NCBI GenBank assembly: GCA_023386365.1
Contig: JAEWJX010000082.1
Location: forward strand, 1 to 64,000
Length of the DNA stretch: 64,000 nt
Direction: 5' to 3'
Source: Actinomycetes bacterium
GTDB taxonomy: Bacteria; Actinomycetota; Actinomycetes; Actinomycetales; Microbacteriaceae
Numbering within the stretch: position 1 is the stretch's first letter; every line of letters starts with the position of its first letter. Of the stretch, positions 1-7,073 are shown one piece after another. Position numbers and translations under genes: made by a program. Below the pieces are notes generated by a model. The model searched no databases and was not told the origin of the DNA. It saw nothing but the letters and a program-made list of their open reading frames with translations.

Positions 1-194
1 CGGATGCGGGCCTCGATCTTGCCCTGCTCGTCTTTCGCGGCGTGGTATCCGCCGTTCTCCTTCAGGTCGCCCTCTTCGCGGGCCGCCTCGATCTTCTTGG
101 CGATGTCGACGCGCGCCGGACCCTCCAACTCGGCCAGTTCGGCGGCGAGGCGGTCGTACGACTCCTGGGTGAGCCAGGTCGTGACGTCAGACAT
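1..194 (-). CDS. greA: Transcription elongation factor GreA (C-terminus cut by window edge)
   Basis: GreA binds in the RNA polymerase secondary channel and stimulates cleavage of backtracked RNA. Only the first 64 residues are present. They form the N-terminal coiled coil, with the family tip motif GDLKENGGYHAAKDEQ at about residues 42-57; D43 and E46 match the acidic tip residues that hold the catalytic Mg ion in E. coli GreA. The ATG at 192-194 is preceded on the minus strand by an AAGGAG ribosome site. The gene lies downstream of the DUF4307 gene but has a promoter-like sequence and a terminator-like hairpin of its own in the 68-bp gap (separate entries). Identity is nearly certain despite truncation. 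Confidence 0.95.
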   Translation of the reverse strand, partial: MSDVTTWLTQESYDRLAAELAELEGPARVDIAKKIEAAREEGDLKENGGYHAAKDEQGKIEARI

Positions 195-214
195 GGTGCT
201 CCTTACAAACAATC

Positions 215-237
215 GAGACCGGCACTCGGCCGGTCTC
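215..237 (-). terminator. Terminator-like hairpin in the greA leader
   Basis: Perfect 9-bp stem GAGACCGGC / GCCGGTCTC with a 5-base loop. On the minus strand it is followed by GATTGTTTG and then the greA ribosome site, so it lies only about 20 bases before the greA start. It could end transcripts of the upstream DUF4307 gene or act as an attenuator of greA. Confidence 0.6.
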
Positions 238-259
238 TGCAGGGTGATGCGTTCGGCAC

Positions 260-289
260 AGCCTAGGTCAGCCAGCAACGGTAGATCAA
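260..289 (-). promoter_or_regulatory. Candidate greA promoter
   Basis: On the minus strand TTGATC (284-289) and TAGGCT (260-265) are separated by 18 bases, a good sigma-70-type match overlapping the 3' end of the DUF4307 gene. It would give a leader of roughly 60 bases containing the hairpin at 215-237. Confidence 0.45.
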
Positions 290-661
290 GCCACCCACAG
301 GGGGTTCACTCGTGCGGAGAGTGGCCGCCAGGTTGCGGGTCGTCTGCTCCGACGGCTCCACCTCGACCACCTTCCAGCCGATGACCGCGTGCTTCTCGCT
401 GACCGCTTTCACGGCGCACGACACGTCGGATCCGGCGGGTGCGGTGAGCTGCCAGCGCACCTCCACCGACGACGCCGACAGCTCCTCGAAGCCCAGGTCC
501 TTCGCCTCCAGTGACGCGGCGGGGGCGAACAGCCCCGCCCAAACCACCCAGGCGATCACCACCACCGCGACGGCCGCGGCGGCGAGGATGGCGAACACCC
601 GCAGCCGGGTGCGGCGTTCCGGGGTGCGTCCGTACCTCGCGTCGAGGTCGTTGGCGGTCAT
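263..661 (-). CDS. DUF4307 family single-pass membrane protein
   Basis: 132 residues. One strong membrane segment at about residues 22-46 (a run rich in A, V and I followed by VIAWVVWAGLF), then an extracytoplasmic domain with two cysteines near the end (SCAVKAVSEK and YRCWLT). The layout and the place next to greA match the actinobacterial DUF4307 family (I recall Rv1081c as the mycobacterial equivalent). Function unknown. An AAGGAG ribosome site lies 6 bases before the ATG. It sits head-to-head with the small gene at 722. Confidence 0.75.
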   Translation of the reverse strand: MTANDLDARYGRTPERRTRLRVFAILAAAAVAVVVIAWVVWAGLFAPAASLEAKDLGFEELSASSVEVRWQLTAPAGSDVSCAVKAVSEKHAVIGWKVVEVEPSEQTTRNLAATLRTSEPPVGGLIYRCWLT

Positions 662-721
662 CGGGTGCTCCTTGGGGCGATTAAGCTGGATTCCAGGCTA
701 TTGGTTCGCGGAAGGGCGACA

Positions 722-973
722 GTGCTGCAGATCCTCTGGGCGGCGACCCCGACCCCCACACCGACCCCGTTCGACGAGAACCTGGTGACGCCCGGCGTCG
801 TCGGCTTCGTCGTCACGTTGGGGCTCATCGTGGCGACCATCTTCATCCTCATCGACATGAACCGTCGCACCCGGCGCGTCACGTACAAGGCGCAGATCGC
901 CGAGCGGCTGGACGCCGAAGAGGCGGCGGCGGCGGAGGAGGCCGCAGAACGCGACGGCACCGACAAGTCCTGA
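722..973 (+). CDS. Small single-pass membrane protein
   Basis: 83 residues from a GTG start with GAAGGG at about 711-716. A short N-terminus with a TPTPTPTP run is followed by one membrane segment (TPGVVGFVVTLGLIVATIFI), then a basic stretch and an acidic, alanine-rich cytoplasmic tail (AEEAAAAEEAAE). A longer reading frame begins at 665 but lacks a ribosome site. Position between DUF4307 and hemolysin III matches a small conserved membrane gene at that place in mycobacteria. Function unknown. A mycothiol conjugate amidase gene (mca), which I recall at this place in mycobacteria, is absent. Confidence 0.7.
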   Translation: MLQILWAATPTPTPTPFDENLVTPGVVGFVVTLGLIVATIFILIDMNRRTRRVTYKAQIAERLDAEEAAAAEEAAERDGTDKS

Positions 974-980
974 GCGTCCG

Positions 981-1724
981 CTACACGTAGACCGGGTTCA
1001 TGACGATCAGCAGGATCGCGGTCCAGTGGCACAGGAACGCGAGCACCGTGCACGCGTGGAACAGCTCGTGGAAGCCGAAGACACCCGGGATGGGGTTGGG
1101 CCGCTTCAGGGCGTAGAACACGGCACCCACCGTGTAGGCGACGCCACCCACCATGACGAGCACCATCATGGCGACGTTCGCCTGCACCAGGTCGACCACG
1201 TACATCATCGCCGCCCACCCGAGCGCGATGTAGAGGGGCACGTACAGCCAGCGGGGCGCCTTCAGCCAGAAGATGCGGAAGCCGATGCCGAGCAGCGCGC
1301 CACCCCACACGAGCGACAGCAGTACGACGGCCTTGTCGGGCGGCAGCGCGCACACCGCGAGCGGCGTGTAGGTGCCGGCGATCAGCAGGAAGATGTTCGA
1401 GTGGTCGAGGCGGCGGAAGACCGCCTTCACCTTCGGTGACCAGTTGAAGCGGTGGTACACCGCCGAGATGCCGAAGAGCAGCAGCGAGCTGGCCATGAAC
1501 ACGGCCGACGCCCATTTGGCGGGTGCGCCATCCGCCAGCGTGATGAGAATGATGCCGGCGGCGATCGCCACCGGGAAGGTGCCGGCGTGGAGCCAGCCGC
1601 GCCACGTGGGCTTCTTCTCGGCCGGGTGGTGCTCGAGCTCGTCTTCGAGCAGCGGCAGGTTCGGGAGGCTCGCGGCGGGCTCATTCTCGGCCTCGACCTC
1701 GGCGGCGGACTCGGGCGCGGTCAT
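981..1724 (-). CDS. Hemolysin III family (PAQR/TrhA-like) membrane protein
   Basis: 247 residues with seven predicted membrane segments after an acidic 45-residue N-terminal tail. Family motifs are visible: SAVYHR after the second helix, HSNIFLLIAGTYTP, and near the end HELFHACTVLAFLCHW, whose histidines with the first one form the metal site of the CREST/PAQR superfamily. Bacterial members are tied to membrane energetics; the hemolysin name is historical. TAGGAT on the minus strand (1731-1736) ends 6 bases before the ATG, so the transcript is probably leaderless. Divergent from the cis-prenyltransferase gene. Confidence 0.88.
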   Translation of the reverse strand: MTAPESAAEVEAENEPAASLPNLPLLEDELEHHPAEKKPTWRGWLHAGTFPVAIAAGIILITLADGAPAKWASAVFMASSLLLFGISAVYHRFNWSPKVKAVFRRLDHSNIFLLIAGTYTPLAVCALPPDKAVVLLSLVWGGALLGIGFRIFWLKAPRWLYVPLYIALGWAAMMYVVDLVQANVAMMVLVMVGGVAYTVGAVFYALKRPNPIPGVFGFHELFHACTVLAFLCHWTAILLIVMNPVYV

Positions 1725-1798
1725 GCCGCGATCCTACGACCGCGGGGTCGGCGAAATCTGTGAGCCGACCGGATCGCCGAGTCGGCTAGCGTTGCTCC

Positions 1799-2581
1799 GT
1801 GAGCGCGCGGCAGGAATCCGGGACGGGGCTGCTCTACGGCCTCTACCAGGCGAGGCTGCGGCGGCAGTTGCACGACGCCGAGCTACCGCACCACGTGGCG
1901 ATGATCATCGACGGCAACCGCCGGTGGGCGCGCGAGCGCGCACTCGAGACGGCGGCGCACGGCCACCGCGCCGGTGCCGAGAAGATGCGCGAGTTCCTGG
2001 GCTGGTGCGACGACCTCGGCATCCGCGTGGTCACCATCTACCTGCTCTCCACCGACAACCTCACCGGCCGCTCACCGGAGGAGCTCGACCCGCTGTTCGA
2101 GATCATCGCCGATCTCGCCGACGACCTGTCGCGGGCGGCCGACTGGCGCATCCAGCATGTGGGCACCACCGAGGGGCTCCCCGAACCGCTGGTGGCCGTG
2201 CTGAAGGCGGCCGAAGACCGCACCGCCACCAACGCCGGGCTGCACGTGAACCTCGCCGTCGGCTACGGCGGGCGGCGCGAGATCGCGGATGCGATGCGCA
2301 GCATCGTGCGCAGCCACGGCGAGACCGGCGGCACCATCGAGGAGCTCGCCGGCATCCTCACCCCCGAGCTGATCGGCGAGCACCTGTACACGCAGGGCCA
2401 GCCCGACCCCGACCTCATCATCCGCACCTCAGGCGAGCAGCGGCTGTCGGACTTCATGCTGTGGCAGTCGGCGCACAGCGAGTTCTACTTCGTGGAGGCG
2501 CTGGGGCCCGACCTGCGCGAGGTCGACTTCCTGCGGGCGCTTCGCGCGTACGCCACCCGGCACCGACGATTCGGACAATGA
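1799..2581 (+). CDS. cis-Prenyltransferase (isoprenyl transferase, UppS family)
   Basis: 260 residues. Condenses isopentenyl diphosphate with an allylic diphosphate to give Z-prenyl diphosphates for lipid carriers. Seen: MIIDGNRRWAR (catalytic Asp and phosphate-binding region, about residues 34-44), HVNLAVGYGGR, and PDLIIRTSGEQRLSDFMLWQ near the C-terminus. By gene order it corresponds to the mycobacterial short-chain (Z)-farnesyl synthase Rv1086 rather than the decaprenyl enzyme; product chain length cannot be decided here. GTG start with TAGCGT at 1787-1792 exactly 6 bases upstream, so probably leaderless. Its TGA overlaps the next gene's ATG. Confidence 0.92.
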   Translation: MSARQESGTGLLYGLYQARLRRQLHDAELPHHVAMIIDGNRRWARERALETAAHGHRAGAEKMREFLGWCDDLGIRVVTIYLLSTDNLTGRSPEELDPLFEIIADLADDLSRAADWRIQHVGTTEGLPEPLVAVLKAAEDRTATNAGLHVNLAVGYGGRREIADAMRSIVRSHGETGGTIEELAGILTPELIGEHLYTQGQPDPDLIIRTSGEQRLSDFMLWQSAHSEFYFVEALGPDLREVDFLRALRAYATRHRRFGQ

Positions 2582-3708
2582 TGCCTCTCTCGATCGATGA
2601 CTACGCGGCCCGGTTCCATGAGGAACCGGGCTATCTCGACTTCGCCGGCGTCGGCCCCATCGGCGACACCGTGCGGCAGGAGATGGAGGCGTTCGCGACA
2701 CTGCACGAGGGCGCCCGCTTCGGGTCGTACTCGCCGCTCTACGAGCAGGATGCGCGGGTGCGCGCCGCCGTGTCGCAGCTGATCGGGTTCCGCCCCGACC
2801 AGGTGGCGTTCCAGCCGAACACCAGCCAGGGGCTCATGCACGCCCTCTTCGGCATCACGGGCGGCGTGGCCGTGTCGGCGGCCGAGTTCCCGTCGCTCAC
2901 CTTCGCCACCGTGCGAGCGCAGCAGGCGCTCGGCGTCGTGTCGCCGGTGTGGTTGGAGACCGACCACGGCCGCATCACCCCCGGCAACCTGCGCGACCAG
3001 CTCGACTCGTCGGTGGTGGCCGTCGCGGTGAGCCTCGTCGACTTCCGCACCGGGTACCTCATCGACCTGGAGGGGGTGCGGCAGGTGGTGGGCGACCGGC
3101 TGCTGATCGTCGACGCCACCCAGGGGTTCGGGGTCGTGGATGCGCCCTACGGTCTGGCGGATGTGATCGCCGCCGGCGGGCAGAAATGGCCGCGCGCTGG
3201 GTGGGGCACCGGGTTCCTGGCGCTGTCCGACCGCGCACTCGAGCACCTCACCCCGGTGTGGTCGGGGTTCACCGGAACCGCCCACGACGGGCTGCCGGTC
3301 GACGAGGTGCCGGTTCCCGCATCCGACGCGCGTGCGTACGCCGTCTCGCATGCCGACCCGATCGCGATGGCACGTTTCGCGGCGGCGCTCGAGGAGATCG
3401 CCGACGTGGGTGTCCCCACGCTCAACGCCCGCATCGCCGAACGGGTGAGCGACGTGATCGACACCGCCGACGAGTTCGCCCTGCCCGTCGTCTCGCCCCG
3501 CGCTGAATCCGAGCGGGCCGGCATCGTGGTGCTCGAACCGGATGCCGATCAGCTGACGGTGCTCGTCGCCGCTCTGCACAACCACGGCGTCAGCGCCACC
3601 ACCCGCGGCGGCACGGTGCGGCTCGCGCCCCACGCATCCACGAGCGCGGAGACCCTCACGATGCTGCGCTCCGCCCTGCTCTCGTTCTCCACCGCCGTCG
3701 GCCGGTGA
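2578..3708 (+). CDS. Class V aminotransferase-like PLP enzyme
   Basis: 376 residues from the ATGATG overlapping the stop of the prenyltransferase gene (2578 chosen for the ATGA overlap; 2581 is equally possible). Fold-type I PLP enzyme: PNTSQGLMHALFG resembles the phosphate-binding region, VSLVDFRTG and IVDATQGFG hold the Asp contacting the cofactor, and GGQKWPRAGWGTG carries the likely Schiff-base lysine K203. Relatives include isopenicillin-N epimerase-like, kynureninase-like and cysteine desulfurase-like proteins; the substrate cannot be told. Translational coupling suggests co-expression with the prenyltransferase. A large inverted repeat follows the stop. Confidence 0.8.
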   Translation: MMPLSIDDYAARFHEEPGYLDFAGVGPIGDTVRQEMEAFATLHEGARFGSYSPLYEQDARVRAAVSQLIGFRPDQVAFQPNTSQGLMHALFGITGGVAVSAAEFPSLTFATVRAQQALGVVSPVWLETDHGRITPGNLRDQLDSSVVAVAVSLVDFRTGYLIDLEGVRQVVGDRLLIVDATQGFGVVDAPYGLADVIAAGGQKWPRAGWGTGFLALSDRALEHLTPVWSGFTGTAHDGLPVDEVPVPASDARAYAVSHADPIAMARFAAALEEIADVGVPTLNARIAERVSDVIDTADEFALPVVSPRAESERAGIVVLEPDADQLTVLVAALHNHGVSATTRGGTVRLAPHASTSAETLTMLRSALLSFSTAVGR

Positions 3709-3714
3709 GGGGTC

Positions 3715-3753
3715 GCAAAGTGCTCGAGACACGGCGTGTCTCAAGCACTTTGC
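3715..3753. terminator. Long near-perfect intergenic inverted repeat, probable terminator
   Basis: Arms GCAAAGTGCTCGAGACAC (3715-3732) and GTGTCTCAAGCACTTTGC (3736-3753) pair over 18 positions with one mismatch around a 3-base GGC loop. It begins 6 bases after the aminotransferase stop and is flanked by GGGGTC and GCCCCC, which could extend the stem. It lacks a T-run, so it may be a bidirectional terminator or a dispersed palindromic repeat. Confidence 0.6.
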
Positions 3754-3836
3754 GCCCCCTCAACGTTCACCTGGCTGTAACACTCCGTCGCGTGTCGTGC
3801 CCGCGTGCCGCGGGCGTGCGGGCTTACCGTCAGGTC

Positions 3837-3930
3837 ATCAGACACCGCGTCTGATCGGAGCGGCCACATAAGTTCGCATCCGTTGAGCCCCGGCCGATCC
3901 GCGACAGGATCCGGGTGGCCTCCCACCCGG
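3837..3930 (+). promoter_or_regulatory. Two-hairpin leader before the PIN-PhoH gene
   Basis: The gap 3754-3937 has no gene that I can support. It holds ATCAGAC-accgc-GTCTGAT (3837-3855) and CCGGGTGG-cctc-CCACCCGG (3911-3930). The second is a perfect 8-bp stem ending directly before the GGATGGAG that precedes the GTG start, so it could affect ribosome access. I do not recognise a known riboswitch. Confidence 0.35.
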
Positions 3931-3937
3931 GGATGGA

Positions 3938-5299
3938 GTGGGAGTGCCCGCGCTCGAAAAGCCCCAGCAGAAGTCCACGACCGACACCACGGCGAATCGG
4001 AAGCAGGGGGAGCGCACCTATGTGCTCGACACCTCCGTGCTGCTGAGCGACCCGAAGTCGATCTACCGCTTCGCCGAACACTCTGTCGTCCTCCCGGTCG
4101 TCGTGGTCACCGAACTCGAGGCGAAACGCCACGACCCCGAGATCGGGTACTTCGCCCGTCAGGCGCTCCGCATCCTCGACGACCTGCGGGTCGAGCATGA
4201 GCGTCTCGACTTCCCGATCGCCGTCGGCGACGCCGGCGGTTCGCTGCGTGTCGAACTGAACCACTCGAACATGTCGGTGCTCCCGTCGGGCCTCCAACTG
4301 AACGACAACGACTCCCGCATCCTCGCCGTGGCGTTGAACCTTGCCAATGACGGACTGGATGTGGTGGTCGTCTCCAAGGACCTCCCGCTGCGCGTGAAGG
4401 CCGCCTCGATCGGCCTCGCCGCGGAGGAGTACCGTGCCGAGCTGGCCGTCGACTCCGGGTGGACGGGCGTCGCCGAGGTGGAGATCTCGGCCGAGCAGAT
4501 GGCCGACCTCTACGAGGAGGAGAAGCTCACCTCGCGTACCGTGCAGGACCTGCCGGTGAACACGAGCCTCGTCATCCACTCGGACCGCGGATCGGCTCTC
4601 GGCCGGGTGTCGGGCCGCGGCGAACTGAAGCTGGTGCGCGGCGACCGCGACGTCTTCGGGCTCCACGGCCGCAGCGCCGAGCAGCGTCTCGCGATCGACC
4701 TGCTGCTCGACCCCGAGGTAGGGATCGTGTCGCTCGGCGGACGCGCCGGCACCGGCAAGTCGGCGCTCGCCCTGTGCGCGGGCCTCGAGGCGGTGCTGGA
4801 GAAGCAGCAGCACCGCAAGATCATGGTGTTCCGTCCGCTGTACGCGGTCGGCGGTCAGGAGCTCGGCTACCTGCCCGGCGACAAGGACGAGAAGATGAGC
4901 CCCTGGGGCCAGGCGGTGTTCGATACCCTCGGCGCGCTCGTCTCCGAGAACGTGCTCGAGGAGGTGGTGGACCGCGGCATCCTCGAGGTGCTGCCGCTCA
5001 CCCACATCCGCGGCCGTTCGCTGCACGACGCGTTCGTGATCGTCGACGAGGCGCAGTCGCTGGAACGCAACGTGCTACTCACGGTGTTGTCGCGCATCGG
5101 CCAGAACTCGCGCGTGGTGCTCACCCACGATGTCGCCCAGCGCGACAACCTGCGGGTGGGTCGCCACGACGGTGTCGCATCCGTCATCGAGACCCTGAAG
5201 GGGCATCCGCTGTTCGCGCACATCACCCTCACCCGCAGCGAACGCTCCGCGATCGCGGCCCTCGTGACCGAGATGCTGGAGTCGAACGAGCTCGCCTGA
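3938..5299 (+). CDS. phoH2: PIN domain-PhoH ATPase (PhoH2-type ribonuclease/helicase)
   Basis: 453 residues. N-terminal PIN ribonuclease domain with YVLDTSVLLSDP (about 28-39) and conserved acidic residues in VTELEAKRHDPEIG and DNDSRILA, followed by a PhoH ATPase domain with Walker A GGRAGTGKSALAL (about 267-279) and Walker B DAFVIVDEAQ (about 362-371). Mycobacterial PhoH2 is an ATP-dependent RNA-unwinding ribonuclease, reported with an upstream antitoxin PhoAT; I found no convincing antitoxin reading frame here. GTG at 3938 chosen; GTG at 3944 is an alternative. A strong terminator follows. Confidence 0.92.
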   Translation: MGVPALEKPQQKSTTDTTANRKQGERTYVLDTSVLLSDPKSIYRFAEHSVVLPVVVVTELEAKRHDPEIGYFARQALRILDDLRVEHERLDFPIAVGDAGGSLRVELNHSNMSVLPSGLQLNDNDSRILAVALNLANDGLDVVVVSKDLPLRVKAASIGLAAEEYRAELAVDSGWTGVAEVEISAEQMADLYEEEKLTSRTVQDLPVNTSLVIHSDRGSALGRVSGRGELKLVRGDRDVFGLHGRSAEQRLAIDLLLDPEVGIVSLGGRAGTGKSALALCAGLEAVLEKQQHRKIMVFRPLYAVGGQELGYLPGDKDEKMSPWGQAVFDTLGALVSENVLEEVVDRGILEVLPLTHIRGRSLHDAFVIVDEAQSLERNVLLTVLSRIGQNSRVVLTHDVAQRDNLRVGRHDGVASVIETLKGHPLFAHITLTRSERSAIAALVTEMLESNELA

Positions 5300-5313
5300 C
5301 GCTCCCGTCGGTT

Positions 5314-5345
5314 GCACCCGCGCCGCAACTTCCGGGCGCGGGTGC
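5314..5345 (+). terminator. Terminator after the PIN-PhoH gene
   Basis: Perfect 11-bp stem GCACCCGCGCC / GGCGCGGGTGC with a 10-base loop, 15 bases after the stop codon. Confidence 0.7.
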
Positions 5346-5377
5346 GACTCAGGGGTGCGCTCTCGTAGGGTGAGTGC

Positions 5378-5602
5378 GTGCCCGGATGGTTGCTCCTGCC
5401 CCTGCTGCTCGGCCTGCTGCTGACCGCGTGGGGGCTGATCCTGCCCCGGATGCAGTGGCGCTGGCTCGGATACTGGGGTGCGCCTCCCGCGGAGGACCCG
5501 CAACCCGACTCGTTCTACCGCAACCTGCGCTGGCTGAACCTGGCCGGATTCATCGCGCTCGGGCTGTGCACGATCTTCTTCTTCAGCGTCGTGGAGTGGT
5601 GA
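5378..5602 (+). CDS. Small two-pass membrane protein
   Basis: 74 residues with two hydrophobic segments (PGWLLLPLLLGLLLTAWGLI and LAGFIALGLCTIFFF) separated by a short polar loop with tryptophans. Not recognised beyond resembling small actinobacterial membrane proteins of unknown function. The GTG is preceded by TAGGGT (5366-5371) ending 6 bases upstream, consistent with a leaderless monocistronic transcript, which supports the gene being real. A small hairpin TCATCC-tccg-GGATGA follows the stop. Confidence 0.6.
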   Translation: MPGWLLLPLLLGLLLTAWGLILPRMQWRWLGYWGAPPAEDPQPDSFYRNLRWLNLAGFIALGLCTIFFFSVVEW

Positions 5603-5625
5603 TCATCCTCCGGGATGACGTGGAG

Positions 5626-5643
5626 CTATCTCTATATAGATAG
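5626..5643. promoter_or_regulatory. Probable PadR operator over the padR promoter
   Basis: CTATCT-ctatat-AGATAG is a perfect 6-bp inverted repeat with a 6-base AT-rich centre, strikingly AT-rich for this genome. It overlaps the likely -10 TAGATT (5641-5646), which ends 6 bases before the padR ATG. This fits autorepression by PadR. Confidence 0.6.
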
Positions 5644-5652
5644 ATTTAGCCC

Positions 5653-5976
5653 ATGGAACCGCTCAGCCGCGTCACACCGGCCACCGTCGACGTTCTCGCG
5701 ACACTGCTCGACGCGACCGAACCCACCTGGGGTCTCCGCATCGTGCATGCCACCGACCGCCCCGCGGGCAGTGTCTATCCGATCCTCGAACGTCTCGAAC
5801 GCACCGGATGGGTCACCTCGGTCTGGGAGGACGACCCCACTCGCCCCGGCCCCCGCCGTCGCCTCTACCGGCTGACCGCCGAGGCCGTCCCCGCGGCGAG
5901 GGTTGCGGTCGAGCGCGCCCACCGCAGCGCATCGCCAGGCACTGCCGGTGCTCGCACCGCGGGAGCCTCGTCGTGA
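5653..5976 (+). CDS. PadR-family transcriptional regulator
   Basis: 107 residues made almost wholly of the winged-helix domain: GLRIVHATDRPAGSVYPILE, then ERTGWVTSVWED and RRRLYRLTAEA (wing), with a short C-terminal tail, i.e. the short PadR-s2 type. Probably represses its own operon through the dyad at 5626-5643. Its stop overlaps the start of the next gene (GTGA at 5973-5976), so the two are coupled. The transcript is likely leaderless. Confidence 0.85.
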   Translation: MEPLSRVTPATVDVLATLLDATEPTWGLRIVHATDRPAGSVYPILERLERTGWVTSVWEDDPTRPGPRRRLYRLTAEAVPAARVAVERAHRSASPGTAGARTAGASS

Positions 5977-7052
5977 TCGCATCGGTCACGGTGAAGCTGA
6001 TCGCGTCGACCCTTCCCCCGGAAGCGCGGGTCCGCTACCGGGAGGAGTGGCTCGCGGATCTCGCGGGAGCCGCCGAGGCGGGTGTCTCGCCTGGGGGAGT
6101 GGTGACCGGCGCGCTGGGCGTCGCCGTCCAGATCGATCGTGAGGACCCCGCTGTCACCGGAATGAGCGCCCAACGCCTCGCCTTCCGCCGACTGCGCGTG
6201 GTGGTCGCGGCCGCGACGACGGCCCTGCTGCTGCTGTTCGCCGACTTCTGGTGGGGAGTGTCGGCTGTCTCGGTGGTGGGCAGCCGCATTCTCGTCGGCG
6301 CAGCCCTTCTGGCGGGCGGGATCGCGCTTCTCGCCCTCGTCGGCGTGGTCCTGGCCGCGATCCGAGCCCGCGGCGCGGCACGGTCGTCTCGCACGATCGG
6401 CCTCGTTCTCGGTATCGGGATCCCCACGATGCTGCTGATCCTCGGGCTCGTCGCCTTCGTTCCCCTGAGCCTCCTGATGCTGCTGCCGGCGTTGTTGGCG
6501 CCGGTGGTGATGCTCGCGGTGAAGGACCCGCGCACTCAGGGGGAGCCCCTCCGCCCGGGCACGCGGATCGCCATCGCGGCACCGTTCGCCCTCGCGATCC
6601 TCGCCATCGTCGCCGCGGGCCTCCTGCATGTCTACGTATGGAATCCGCTGGAACGGCTTCCCGGGATGACGCTCGACGAGATCTACGCGGGCCTTGCGGC
6701 GGCCGGTGAGCTACCGGGACCGATCATCCCCGCAGCATGGGCCGGGCTCTGGGTGGTCGTTGCAGTCGCCCTGCTGGTCGTTGCGTTGGTACCGCCACGG
6801 GGCATCCGTCGGTTCATCACCGCGCGCCGACTCACCGGCGTCGGTCTGCTGGGAATCGCTCTCGCCGCGGGCGGCGTGTGGTTCGTCGGATTCGGCATGG
6901 GGATGGGCATGGCCGACGCGTTCATGACGAGCGGTGGCGACGCAGCCGGGTCGGGGCTCGTGCTGACACTGATCGGAATCGGTGGCGCGATCGCCGCAGC
7001 GCTCGTCGGGCTCCTGCCCACCCGCTGGCGGGCGCCCGAACCGATCGGGTGA
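5973..7052 (+). CDS. PadR-linked multi-pass membrane protein
   Basis: 359 residues. A cytoplasmic start with STLPPEARVRYREEWLADLAG, a pattern I associate with membrane proteins encoded beside PadR regulators in actinobacteria, is followed by about eight hydrophobic segments. No enzymatic or transporter motif seen. The start is taken as GTG 5973, overlapping the padR stop. Probably the effector controlled by the PadR protein, perhaps in a response to membrane stress; that role is inference. Confidence 0.65.
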   Translation: MIASVTVKLIASTLPPEARVRYREEWLADLAGAAEAGVSPGGVVTGALGVAVQIDREDPAVTGMSAQRLAFRRLRVVVAAATTALLLLFADFWWGVSAVSVVGSRILVGAALLAGGIALLALVGVVLAAIRARGAARSSRTIGLVLGIGIPTMLLILGLVAFVPLSLLMLLPALLAPVVMLAVKDPRTQGEPLRPGTRIAIAAPFALAILAIVAAGLLHVYVWNPLERLPGMTLDEIYAGLAAAGELPGPIIPAAWAGLWVVVAVALLVVALVPPRGIRRFITARRLTGVGLLGIALAAGGVWFVGFGMGMGMADAFMTSGGDAAGSGLVLTLIGIGGAIAAALVGLLPTRWRAPEPIG

Positions 7053-7073
7053 CGAGACGGGAGAACCTGCCGG

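Noticed and set aside
3754..3937. A PhoAT-like antitoxin ORF or a c-di-AMP riboswitch before the PIN-PhoH gene
   Set aside because: No short frame with a start, ribosome site or promoter fits, and the conserved c-di-AMP riboswitch elements are not present; only simple hairpins are seen.
658..5026. Long open frames antisense to or out of frame with known genes (for example 658-1605, 2485-3744, 3830-5026 on the minus strand)
   Set aside because: They have the Arg/His/Pro/Gly-rich composition of shadow frames in GC-rich DNA, lack ribosome sites or -10 elements, and the opposite frame holds a recognisable family.
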